NCBI GenBank assembly: GCA_943353835.1
Contig: CALRBA010000008.1
Span: 1-35,104, forward strand
DNA from: Candidatus Nomurabacteria bacterium
GTDB lineage: Bacteria; Patescibacteriota; Minisyncoccia; Phycocordibacterales; Phycocordibacteraceae
Length of the DNA: 35,104 nt
Direction of reading: 5' to 3'
Position numbers and translations under genes: made by a program. Positions 16,770 through 23,073 of this stretch are shown here, one piece after another (the first letter of the stretch is position 1; each line of letters opens with the position of its first letter). Under the pieces are notes generated by a model. That model had not been told where the DNA came from, ran no database searches, and saw nothing but the letters and a program-made list of their open reading frames with translations.

Positions 16770-17079
16770 GCAAATTCATGCATTTCAGAGCATCCCCGCC
16801 GTCAGAAAATACCGCGCGCTGGCGCGCGGAAATGCACCGAGCCCTGGCTTTCGCAGGGCTCGGTTCCGAATTGAATCCGACTGAAGTTTCGTTTTGTGGG
16901 GATATTCTAACCTTTGCGCGAACTTTTTACGAACAAAGCAACTGACCATCTCGCACCTCGCAGAGCCTCGGTGCTCGCCCCGCTCGCGGACTCGCGCGGC
17001 CGCCCGTCGCCCTGCCGCTTCCTATGCATTTTTGTTTTGGCGGGGGAATGCATTGAAGAATGGAATGGAGCGGCAGGGC
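16770..17079. repeat. Internal inverted copy of the joined element ends (attP-like), IR1' + IR2
   Basis: The first 130 bp (16770-16899) are the inverted copy of 15202-15331. The next 184 bp (16896-17079) are the inverted copy of 18996-19179 with two mismatches. The 4-bp overlap GTGG (16896-16899) is the CCAC core shared by both ends. Sequence across this junction is identical, on the opposite strand, to what would form if the element ends were ligated. It therefore looks like an intact attP retained inside the integrated element. Hairpins present include a 10-bp stem at about 17001-17078 enclosing a second ATGCATT pairing. Confidence 0.9.
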
Positions 17080-17167
17080 GAAGGGCAAAACAGGAGATTT
17101 GCATTTAAGTAGATAGTGGTAAACTGTATTAACCCTGCGAGGGACAATTAACAACTAATTTTAAATT

Positions 17168-17890
17168 ATGACAAGTCTTGAAAATCCGAACCCAAGAGAA
17201 ACCTTTGATAAAAATGAGGACGGTATTGCTCAAACAAAAAAAGCAATTGCCGAAGCCGTTGCCGCCGGCGATTATGACAAGGTTGGAACATTAGCCCAGG
17301 AAGCAAAAGGCATGGAAGCGTCAAACCTCGAAATGAGCACGGTCTCACAGGAAGCCGTTGATGATAATAAAGCTTTTGACGAAGCAAAGGCTGCAGAAGA
17401 AAAAGCAAAAAGAGATACTGAACTTGCCGAGCAAGCAAAACTGCAAGCAGCGAAAGATTCGCAAGAAGCAGCCGCACTTTTGGCGAAACTTCAAGGTAGC
17501 CCCGCAGAAGCTCCATCAACGGAAACAACCGAAGCGTCGGTGATTGGGAATGCCGAACCAGTGGCCACTGAAAATACTGTGGAAAGAACAACCACGAATC
17601 CTGAAGAACAAGAAGTAGTCCAGAAAGCGTTAGAAACGATTCAAGAAAAATTGGGAAACTACAAGGACAGTTACGGGACCATCTTATTCAAGGTGGGCGA
17701 TAACGAGATAGAAGTACGTAGTAATGACAAGGGTCCTGGATGGGAACCTTTCCGTGTTCAAATCCCTGCCGACTTCGGCAGACTATTCAAAAAGGACGCT
17801 CCGATTGGATCTTCTTATTCCCCTGCGCTTGGAACCCTTAGAAGTGTACTTGATCGAAGCTATAAACCTTCTTGGGACGGGGGGCGATAA
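17168..17890 (+). CDS. Element cargo: coiled-coil hypothetical protein
   Basis: A 240-aa acidic protein of unknown function. Residues about 15-115 are rich in Ala, Glu, Lys and Gln with heptad-like spacing, so a coiled coil is likely (KAAEEKAKRDTELAEQAK). A Thr/Glu-rich linker (about 115-150) follows. The C-terminal domain (about 150-240) contains aromatic and Gly residues (SYGTILFKVGDNEIEVRSN, GPGWEPFRVQIP) and may be globular. There is no signal peptide or membrane segment. It is the first gene after the internal repeat, 88 bp downstream of it, and is followed 51 nt later by the BRO-N gene, so both probably share a promoter. It could be a structural or plasmid-maintenance protein, but no motif supports a choice. 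Confidence 0.7.
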   Translation: MTSLENPNPRETFDKNEDGIAQTKKAIAEAVAAGDYDKVGTLAQEAKGMEASNLEMSTVSQEAVDDNKAFDEAKAAEEKAKRDTELAEQAKLQAAKDSQEAAALLAKLQGSPAEAPSTETTEASVIGNAEPVATENTVERTTTNPEEQEVVQKALETIQEKLGNYKDSYGTILFKVGDNEIEVRSNDKGPGWEPFRVQIPADFGRLFKKDAPIGSSYSPALGTLRSVLDRSYKPSWDGGR

Positions 17891-17941
17891 GTTCAGATAG
17901 AATCTCCAGTAAAGCGTTTGATGTAGCAATACGGTTACACT

Positions 17942-18775
17942 ATGACTGACGAAATCACAACAAAAATAGCGTTGTTTAAGGGGAAAGAAATTAGACGAAC
18001 ACTACACAGCGGCGAATGGTGGTTTGTCATTGCCGATGTGATAGTGGCGTTGACCGACTCGGCGCAACCGGACGGCTATATAAAAGATATGCGCCGCAGG
18101 GACTCGGAGTTATCCACAGGGTGGGGGCAAATTGCCACCCCCCTTTCTATTCCCACAGCCGGTGGCCCCCAAAAGCTGAATTGTGCCAATACCGAAGGGA
18201 TTTTCCGCATCATCCAGTCCATACCATCTCCCAAGGCCGAGCCGTTCAAGCGTTGGCTCGCAAAGGTTGGTTACGAACGAATACAAGAGATAGAGAACCC
18301 AGAACTGGCAACGAAGCGGACGCGCATGCTGTACAAGCTCAAAGGGTATAGCGACGATTGGATAGAAAAACGCATGCGCGGCATTGCAATCCGCGAAGAA
18401 CTAACCGACGAATGGAAAAATCGCGGAGCAAAAGACCAAAGAGATTACGAAATCCTAACGGCTGAAATTTCTAAAGCGACTTTTGGTGTCACGCCAAGCG
18501 AGTACAAAAAGTTAAAGGGACTGGCACGAGAAAATTTGCGCGACCATATGGACGACTTTGAACTCATTTTTAATATGCTTGGCGAAAGATCCACGACCGA
18601 AATACATCGTCAAGAAAAGTCCGTTGGCGTACCGAAACTCAAGCAGGACGCGCATCGCGGCGGAAGAGTAGCTGGAAATGCCCGAAAAGAATTGGAAAAA
18701 GAACTAGGGCGTTCTGTGGTATCAAAAAAGAATTTTTTGCAAAAACCGGAAGATAAAAAGCGACTGAGCAAGTAA
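17942..18775 (+). CDS. Element cargo: BRO-N domain protein (antirepressor/DinD-like)
   Basis: A 277-aa protein. The N-terminal ~110 residues carry the BRO-N pattern: a KIALFKGKEIRRTLHSGEWWFVIADVIVALTDS-type start, a KLNCANTEGIFRIIQSIPSPKAEPFKRWLA segment, then GYERIQEIENPEL. The C-terminal half is helical and basic (SEYKKLKGLARENLRDHMDDFELIFNMLGE) and ends RKELEKELGRSVVSKKNFLQ, as in DNA-damage-inducible protein D-like proteins. BRO-N domains bind DNA and occur in phage antirepressors. Here it could regulate the element or respond to DNA damage. It ends shortly before a 15-bp hairpin. Confidence 0.82.
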   Translation: MTDEITTKIALFKGKEIRRTLHSGEWWFVIADVIVALTDSAQPDGYIKDMRRRDSELSTGWGQIATPLSIPTAGGPQKLNCANTEGIFRIIQSIPSPKAEPFKRWLAKVGYERIQEIENPELATKRTRMLYKLKGYSDDWIEKRMRGIAIREELTDEWKNRGAKDQRDYEILTAEISKATFGVTPSEYKKLKGLARENLRDHMDDFELIFNMLGERSTTEIHRQEKSVGVPKLKQDAHRGGRVAGNARKELEKELGRSVVSKKNFLQKPEDKKRLSK

Positions 18776-18792
18776 TCCTTTCTGAAGGGAGC

Positions 18793-18992
18793 AATCCCCG
18801 CCATTTTATAATTTCTCCTCAAAATGGCGGGGATTATGTGCGCGGTGGGAGGGCGGGCAAGCAAGCACATAGACTTTGAGCCTCGCCATTCCTTTGAAAT
18901 TGGTTTGGCGAGGCACCTTTCTGTATTTGCATCGAACGGCTCATTTCTTCCCATGTGAGCCGTTAGGCGGGAAGATTTGAGCCGTTCCCGCC
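18793..18992. repeat. Array of four hairpins at the right side of the cargo arm
   Basis: Four inverted repeats stand in a row between the BRO-N gene and the right terminal repeat. A perfect 15-bp stem lies at 18793-18835 (loop 13 nt), a 9-bp stem (GCCTCGCCA/TGGCGAGGC) around 18880-18915, a 9-bp stem (AACGGCTCA/TGAGCCGTT) around 18936-18965, and an 8-bp stem (GGCGGGAA/TTCCCGCC) around 18967-18992. The first may terminate cargo transcription. Together they could be a structured RNA or a replication or transfer origin of the circular form. No coding frame is convincing here. Confidence 0.6.
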
Positions 18993-18995
18993 CGA

Positions 18996-19179
18996 GCCCT
19001 GCCGCTCCATTCCATTCTTCAATGCATTCCCCCGCCAAAACAAAAATGCATAGGAAGCGGCAGGGCGAAGGGCGGCCCCGCGAGTCCGCGAGCGGGGCGA
19101 GCACCGAGGCTCTGCGAGGTGCGAGATGGTCAGTTGCTTTGTTCGTAAAAAGTTCGCGCAAAGGTTAGAATATCCCCAC
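18996..19179. repeat. Inverted repeat IR2, right copy (right end of element, attR side)
   Basis: These 184 bp match the reverse complement of 16896-17079 with two mismatches by eye. The copy ends in CCAC at the junction with the restored tmRNA tail. It is GC-rich and contains the long imperfect hairpin described for the internal copy. Open frames across it are shadows, because the same peptide appears in both copies of the repeat without coding features. Confidence 0.92.
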
Positions 19180-19213
19180 CAAAATAAAAAACCACTCAAT
19201 TGAGTGGTTTTTT
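19180..19213 (+). terminator. Displaced tmRNA tail and intrinsic terminator
   Basis: The first bases (CA, 19180-19181) complete the tmRNA CCA when joined to 15205. Then comes an A-tract and an intrinsic terminator: CCACTCAATTGAGTGG palindrome flanked by A6 and T6 (19186-19213), functional on both strands. It probably ended ssrA before the insertion, and may now end transcription leaving the element. Confidence 0.8.
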
Positions 19214-19293
19214 GCGAAGTGGTGGTCATTGTACCAAAATGGACTCATTTCGAAATGTCGAAATTGGGTCAGTCCACTGTCCCTTTACCAGGC

Positions 19294-19322
19294 TTGCGCA
19301 TTTTGTGTATGCGTGTTATGAT
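19294..19322 (+). promoter_or_regulatory. Sigma-70-like promoter of the 177-aa membrane protein
   Basis: TTGCGC (19294-19299), a 17-bp spacer, then TATGAT (19317-19322). The predicted leader is about 60 nt. It contains a GGGGAACCCC mini-hairpin near 19340 and a strong Shine-Dalgarno AAGGAGGTG just before the ATG at 19392. A leader with a strong ribosome site is exceptional in this window. Confidence 0.6.
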
Positions 19323-19391
19323 ATAAAAAGGTTGTATTCGGGGAACCCCACGAATATTTTGGTCTTTTAACGTTTCAGAAGGAGGTGCCAG

Positions 19392-19925
19392 ATGGCGCTC
19401 AAATCAGCGAATCAATCGATTCGCTGGAAAGAGCGAATCGGTATCATGGCCGTTGGCCATACCTTCAAACAGGTAGAGGAATTCGTGTTTGATTACACTC
19501 TCTACCCGCTAGTGATAGCATTTTGGGGCGCAATGATTGGCGGTCTCGTTATGACCGCGTTCTCGGCTCTCGTCTGCTATCTCTACATTCTCTTCTACGA
19601 CTGGGCCAAAAAGGATTGGCTCGGACTCGAACTTCTGAAAGAAGTAAGAGATGGGGGAGAGAAGCATGGCCGTATAGCAAGCTTCATGCAACGACTAGCT
19701 CGTAATGGTGATTGGTATGCGTTCTTCGCTCTGTCCATTTATACGGACCCGTTCGTAACGACCGTCTATCTGCGACAAGGCGCAGGACAGTACAACGGCC
19801 TCTCGGCTCGGGATTGGAAAATATTCTGGGCGAGTGTCTTGGTCGCCAATCTCTGGTGGACGGTTGTCGTGACCTTCGCGGTCGCTGGCGCTCGTTACAT
19901 CCTCAACTGGCTCGGTTTCGCTTAA
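19392..19925 (+). CDS. Membrane hypothetical protein with strong ribosome-binding site
   Basis: A 177-aa protein with three probable membrane segments: residues about 37-68 (YPLVIAFWGAMIGGLVMTAFSALVCYLYILFY), 105-125, and 145-170 (ASVLVANLWWTVVVTFAVAGARYI). The loop between the first two is charged (KEVRDGGEKHGRIASFMQRLARNGDWYAF). The family is unknown to me, though similar proteins occur in candidate-phyla genomes. The start is fixed by the Shine-Dalgarno AAGGAGGTG 6-7 nt upstream. It follows the restored ssrA terminator and is driven by its own promoter at 19294-19322. Confidence 0.7.
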   Translation: MALKSANQSIRWKERIGIMAVGHTFKQVEEFVFDYTLYPLVIAFWGAMIGGLVMTAFSALVCYLYILFYDWAKKDWLGLELLKEVRDGGEKHGRIASFMQRLARNGDWYAFFALSIYTDPFVTTVYLRQGAGQYNGLSARDWKIFWASVLVANLWWTVVVTFAVAGARYILNWLGFA

Positions 19926-19990
19926 TCGGCGGCATGCACATACGCATTGTCGCCGGTTTTCTTTTTACACCCGTGTGGTATAAATCCAGT

Positions 19991-20329
19991 ATGAAGGTCG
20001 GCAAGCTAATTATACTGTTCGTTGTTTTAGCTTCGTTGGTATCGTCTAGCGTGGCATTTTATAAGTTCTACATCGTTCGTGATTATCTCGTTTTTGCAAA
20101 TGTTTCGTGTGATTCTACTCTGCATTCTTGTTTTGTTGGAGACGGCGATAGTGCCACGCAATACTATGAAAAGATTAGCAAGAAGGCCAATACGATTCCT
20201 GTTTGCAATGGGTGGTTGAATCAGTGCCAAGAATTATCTTGCACACAAGGAGATTCAAGCTGTACCATTGAATACTGTCAATCAGACACCGGAGATACAT
20301 GTTATGGCCCAGTATCTACTAATCAATAA
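19991..20329 (+). CDS. Small exported Cys-rich hypothetical protein
   Basis: A 112-aa protein. The N-terminal hydrophobic segment (KLIILFVVLASLVSSSVAFYKFYIV, residues 4-28) is either an uncleaved anchor or a signal peptide. The rest has eight cysteines, including CDSTLHSCF, CNGWLNQCQELSC and CTIEYC, so it probably forms disulfides outside the cell. The pattern resembles small parcubacterial proteins seen in other genomes. I chose ATG 19991 because a TATAAA box with upstream TG lies 6 nt before it; a longer open frame from 19712 overlaps the previous gene and is not credible. Confidence 0.68.
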   Translation: MKVGKLIILFVVLASLVSSSVAFYKFYIVRDYLVFANVSCDSTLHSCFVGDGDSATQYYEKISKKANTIPVCNGWLNQCQELSCTQGDSSCTIEYCQSDTGDTCYGPVSTNQ

Positions 20330-20331
20330 TC

Positions 20332-21099
20332 ATGTCTGTCTTTTCAGAAACTTCAGGGCTCTACACTTCATTATCGGAAGCATTACTAGAACTAGAGAGA
20401 CGTCGGAATGATAAAAAATTGCAACAGAAAGTAAATAACTATTTTGCATCGTATCCATGCCCGCCAGAACTGGCAGTAGAGCCACGGATAGTGATGGCAC
20501 CTCCGCTTGTTAGTCCAAATCTCGAGCTTGAGTATTTTCTTAACGTTTGTGAATCTCTGTCAATGCGAAGTATTTTTTATGAATTCAGAAAGGATAAATT
20601 TGTTCATCTTAATTTTGAGAAACATTATTTAGGGAAACTGGTTTTCTTCAGAAAAAACATTTCTGGCGATAATGAAATCACCGGGTCAATGCGTATTGTT
20701 GATTTTGAAAAGGACCAAGGAAAACCGATGGATGAGATTAAAACCATACAAGGAGAAAATTTCGTTGACTTTCACCATCGCCTCGTCTCAGAGTATTTAC
20801 CGCACACAAATATTGAGATACATGACTTTTCTGAATGGTTTCGGAATAGCTGTTTATTCTCACCGGAATTGCCATACCTTCGATATCTTGGATTATTCAT
20901 TCGTGACGGAATCTTGTTTAGTAACTTTGTCACTGAAAAATATCAATCATCCTTTACTCACGATCGGGTCATTCCGGCGTTTGAAAAACTTAAAGAAGTG
21001 TTTGGTGTGTCGCCACTTATAGTGCCTATTGAACCCGTGGAAACAGATTCAGAGCCCTTTTGGTGTTATTATCCTGAGGAAGTCCGCCAATTCGTATAA
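20332..21099 (+). CDS. Hypothetical protein
   Basis: A 255-aa soluble protein, 2 nt after the preceding stop. No family is recognised. It is mixed helix/strand with a helical start (SLSEALLELERRRNDKKLQQKVNNYF), a middle rich in aromatic residues (YFLNVCESLSMRSIFYEFRKDKFVHLNF), and several acidic-aromatic patches. No signal peptide, membrane segment or nucleotide-binding motif is seen. Its codon use appears more AT-rich than the core genes, like the neighbouring accessory genes. The tight spacing suggests one transcript with the Cys-rich protein gene. Confidence 0.6.
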   Translation: MSVFSETSGLYTSLSEALLELERRRNDKKLQQKVNNYFASYPCPPELAVEPRIVMAPPLVSPNLELEYFLNVCESLSMRSIFYEFRKDKFVHLNFEKHYLGKLVFFRKNISGDNEITGSMRIVDFEKDQGKPMDEIKTIQGENFVDFHHRLVSEYLPHTNIEIHDFSEWFRNSCLFSPELPYLRYLGLFIRDGILFSNFVTEKYQSSFTHDRVIPAFEKLKEVFGVSPLIVPIEPVETDSEPFWCYYPEEVRQFV

Positions 21100-21157
21100 T
21101 CCGAGGGAATGCGCCTCTTCTGGGACTCATATCCGCGCAAGACTAAAAAGTATATAG

Positions 21158-21679
21158 CTATGTAAGTATTTTCTTAATTGGTACGAGCTTAAATGATTTT
21201 GCAGAATTTATATATTCAGCGAGTGGTCCAATATTGTATTTTGCACGTCGTCCATTTACATTTCTAATGTCTCTAATTGGCCAATATGTAAATTTACCCT
21301 TTTTGTTTGTATAAAACTGCGTACCGAATTTTTGAGATTTATTTTCATTCGTCAGTATTCGATCAGTCAAAAAAGCAATGTGCATAAGAGTGATATCCTT
21401 CGGATCTTTTTTATATGCAGATAGCATCAGACGCAAGCACTTTTTTTGGAAACGCAAATCATCATCAGCATGCTGGACTATCAACCATGCATTCTTACTC
21501 CCATCTGTTCCTACTAACGAATTGGTTGGCCAACCATAGCGCGTTACTATCTCTTTAATTTTTTCTGTATTAATTTTAAGAATGCGTTTATTAACGACAC
21601 CTTTTTGTTGTCGTTTCTGGACCGCTTTTTGATCCAAATCAACCATTTTTCGTAACGTAGTAGCTAATTTAGTATTCAT
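21158..21679 (-). CDS. DUF6624 family protein
   Basis: A 173-aa protein. I recognise the DUF6624 pattern: GWPTNSLVGTDGSKNAWLIVQHADDDLRFQKKCL, then a helix, then AFLTDRILTNENKSQKFGTQFY and a final WPIRDIRNVNGRRAKYNIGPLAEYI. The function is unknown. In some bacteria such proteins are exported, but this one has no visible signal peptide. It lies downstream of the terminator at 21681-21721 on the same strand as the ATP-grasp gene, so it may or may not belong to that locus. Confidence 0.72.
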   Translation of the reverse strand: MNTKLATTLRKMVDLDQKAVQKRQQKGVVNKRILKINTEKIKEIVTRYGWPTNSLVGTDGSKNAWLIVQHADDDLRFQKKCLRLMLSAYKKDPKDITLMHIAFLTDRILTNENKSQKFGTQFYTNKKGKFTYWPIRDIRNVNGRRAKYNIGPLAEYINSAKSFKLVPIKKILT

Positions 21680-21680
21680 G

Positions 21681-21721
21681 TATAAAAAATAACGAGGATG
21701 ACAGCACTGCCGTCATCCTCG
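21681..21721 (-). terminator. Intrinsic terminator after the precursor-like gene
   Basis: A perfect 10-bp stem (21693-21702 with 21712-21721, 9-nt loop) is followed on the minus strand by TTATTTTTTATA. It closes the ATP-grasp/precursor unit about 25 nt after the small gene's stop. Confidence 0.82.
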
Positions 21722-21745
21722 CGTTACACGATTGAAAACTCCGAC

Positions 21746-21898
21746 TCAATCGTCTGGGTCCTGCTTTCCATTTGGACCCGTGCTCCAGCTGTTGTTAAAT
21801 GCAGTTGGAGATTCGACAGACTCGATCGCGCATACTGCCGCAAAGATCTCGGCCTGCTTCGCACATACCTGCTCAGGTGGATTTTTAATAGGACTCAC
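21746..21898 (-). CDS. Putative RiPP (graspetide-like) precursor peptide
   Basis: A 50-codon frame from GTG 21898, or 47 codons from ATT 21889, ending in TGA at 21746-21748. A strong Shine-Dalgarno AAAGGAGG sits inside the last codons of the ATP-grasp gene. It is spaced 8 nt from the ATT and overlaps the GTG, so the ATT start fits the ribosome site better. The N-terminal part is acidic and helical (PPEQVCAKQAEIFAAVCAIE), like a leader peptide. The C-terminal part (NNSWSTGPNGKQDPDD) offers Ser/Thr/Lys and Asp side chains, which is what graspetide ligases join as esters or amides. A terminator follows directly. Peptide identity is inferred from context; no homologue is known to me. Confidence 0.6.
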   Translation of the reverse strand: MSPIKNPPEQVCAKQAEIFAAVCAIESVESPTAFNNSWSTGPNGKQDPDD

Positions 21899-22886
21899 CT
21901 CCTTTCGTTAATCCCGTTGAGAGTATAGCAACAATGGCGTCTGAAATCAAGAGACCTGTTAGATGTTCAAGCCAGTACCATTGACCATTCGGATTAACTT
22001 CTAGGAAGTAACAGTTACCGTGTTTATCGACGGCGAAATCAAAAGCTCCAAATTCAAGTCCTAGTGTTTGTAGCATTGAATGACATCGGGCAGTTATTTC
22101 TTCGGGTAGATTAACTTGGGTGTACTTCAACTTCTCGATAAAGTCTGGATTTCTCCAGTCGACTGACGTTTCCGAATGTTCTTGTGAGTCAATCTTCACG
22201 GGGAAGATTTTGTCGCCAACAACGGTCACTCGAAGCTCGTATTCTTTATCAATGAACTCCTGAAAAAGTGACGGCATTTTTCTCACCAACTCAAATCGAG
22301 TCAGATGCTCGCGACTAATCAGTGTCGTGGGAATGTTGAACGACTTTTCCTCATAGTCAAGCATCTCATGATGAATAGCTTTGAAGATCATTCGTTCATC
22401 ACAGGACATGAAGAATTGCTTTACGTGTTCTGGATCGTTGGTGATGATTGTGCGAGGAATGGTAAATCCAAGTTCGCGTGCAATCTTCAGTTGTAGAACC
22501 TTCTTTCGTGCCCGTTCGAGACTAACAGGATTACTTAACCAGAAAACCTCGCCAATTGTTGACGACCAAAGACCTTCGAGGAATTGGTTCGTCTCTATTT
22601 CCGCATATTTGCGTTGCACAGGATCTGTGATTGGTGAATCCAAACGGTTCGGTCTGCGATACCAAATGCTTTTGACATCGGTCGAGAGAAGTCTTTTGTC
22701 GTTGTCTAACATCTCGAAGCCAAAAGTATCTTGGTTTACGCCGAATTTTATTATGAGTTCTCCTTTAGCCAGTCGATCTACATCGAACCGGAAGACGTTT
22801 ACTCCTAGATTCTCCAGTTTGTTGATAACGATTTCGGAGTGAATTCCATCAACAGAATTTGTGAGAACCAGAATTGTATTTCTCAT
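21885..22886 (-). CDS. MvdD-like ATP-grasp ligase (graspetide synthetase type)
   Basis: A 333-aa enzyme. The N-terminal pre-ATP-grasp part has VLVLTNSVDGIHSEIVINKL-type and VFRFDVDRL blocks and the signature SIWYRRP. The ATP-grasp fold follows, with ENKQLQLQ-like RARKKVLQLKIARELGF, IPRTIITNDP, FQEFIDKEYELRVTVVGDKIFPVKIDSQ and the metal-binding FLEVNPNGQWYWLE near the C-terminus. This matches MvdC/MvdD ligases, which make omega-ester or amide links in ribosomal peptides. I chose ATG 22886 because AAAGGAG lies 6 nt upstream and residues from there match the family; the frame stays open to 22985. The stop overlaps the small precursor-like gene. An unrelated peptide-ligase role cannot be excluded. 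Confidence 0.88.
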   Translation of the reverse strand: MRNTILVLTNSVDGIHSEIVINKLENLGVNVFRFDVDRLAKGELIIKFGVNQDTFGFEMLDNDKRLLSTDVKSIWYRRPNRLDSPITDPVQRKYAEIETNQFLEGLWSSTIGEVFWLSNPVSLERARKKVLQLKIARELGFTIPRTIITNDPEHVKQFFMSCDERMIFKAIHHEMLDYEEKSFNIPTTLISREHLTRFELVRKMPSLFQEFIDKEYELRVTVVGDKIFPVKIDSQEHSETSVDWRNPDFIEKLKYTQVNLPEEITARCHSMLQTLGLEFGAFDFAVDKHGNCYFLEVNPNGQWYWLEHLTGLLISDAIVAILSTGLTKGGESY

Positions 22887-22936
22887 GGCTATCTCCTTTG
22901 AAAGAACGTTTGACCCCAGATGGACCAATTGGGGAT

Positions 22937-22964
22937 ATTGTACTCTAATCTTACAAAAAATCAA
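22937..22964 (-). promoter_or_regulatory. Promoter of the ATP-grasp/precursor unit
   Basis: On the minus strand: TTGATT (22959-22964), a 16-bp spacer, TACAAT (22937-22942). It gives a leader of about 45 nt that ends in Shine-Dalgarno AAAGGAG before ATG 22886. The divergent SET-domain gene starts at 23074. Confidence 0.6.
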
Positions 22965-23073
22965 GTTGCTGTTTTGGGCATACACAAACTATCACTGAAC
23001 CCATTTCATGGTAAAATAATCAATATAAAAGTCGGCAGGATTCTTATGTTGTTTATTTGAGTAAAAAATTCAT

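Larger units (their letters stand above)
15202..19179. mobile_element. Integrated ~4 kb serine-recombinase element with inverted attP-containing repeats, in ssrA
   Basis: Boundaries follow from three facts. The tmRNA ends abnormally after CCAC at 15202-15205. Sequence completing the CCA plus an intrinsic terminator resumes at 19180. CCAC also ends the element at 19176-19179. Removing the element restores a normal tmRNA 3' end, ACTTCC-A-CCA, followed by the terminator. Inside are a large serine recombinase (minus strand) and a cargo arm with a coiled-coil protein and a BRO-N protein (plus strand). Fusing right end to left end gives a ~310-bp sequence whose inverted copy lies at 16770-17079, so the circular form would be two unique arms separated by two inverted repeats. 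No replication gene is recognised. Confidence 0.85.

Noticed and set aside
15202-16899. The recombinase unit as a simple insertion sequence with 130-bp terminal inverted repeats
   Set aside because: The second inverted pair (16896-17079 with 18996-19179) abuts it exactly, and the joined ends equal the centre. The restored tmRNA tail lies beyond 19179, so the whole 4 kb is one element.
18610-19161. A 183-aa open frame on the minus strand across the right repeat, with the same N-terminal peptide as a frame at 16914-17108
   Set aside because: The shared peptide simply reflects the inverted repeat. The frame runs antisense through the BRO-N gene and hairpins, and has no family features.
19712-19990. 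Long N-terminal extension of the Cys-rich exported protein
   Set aside because: It overlaps the 177-aa membrane protein in another frame, and the signal segment begins at ATG 19991 with a -10 box 6 nt before it.
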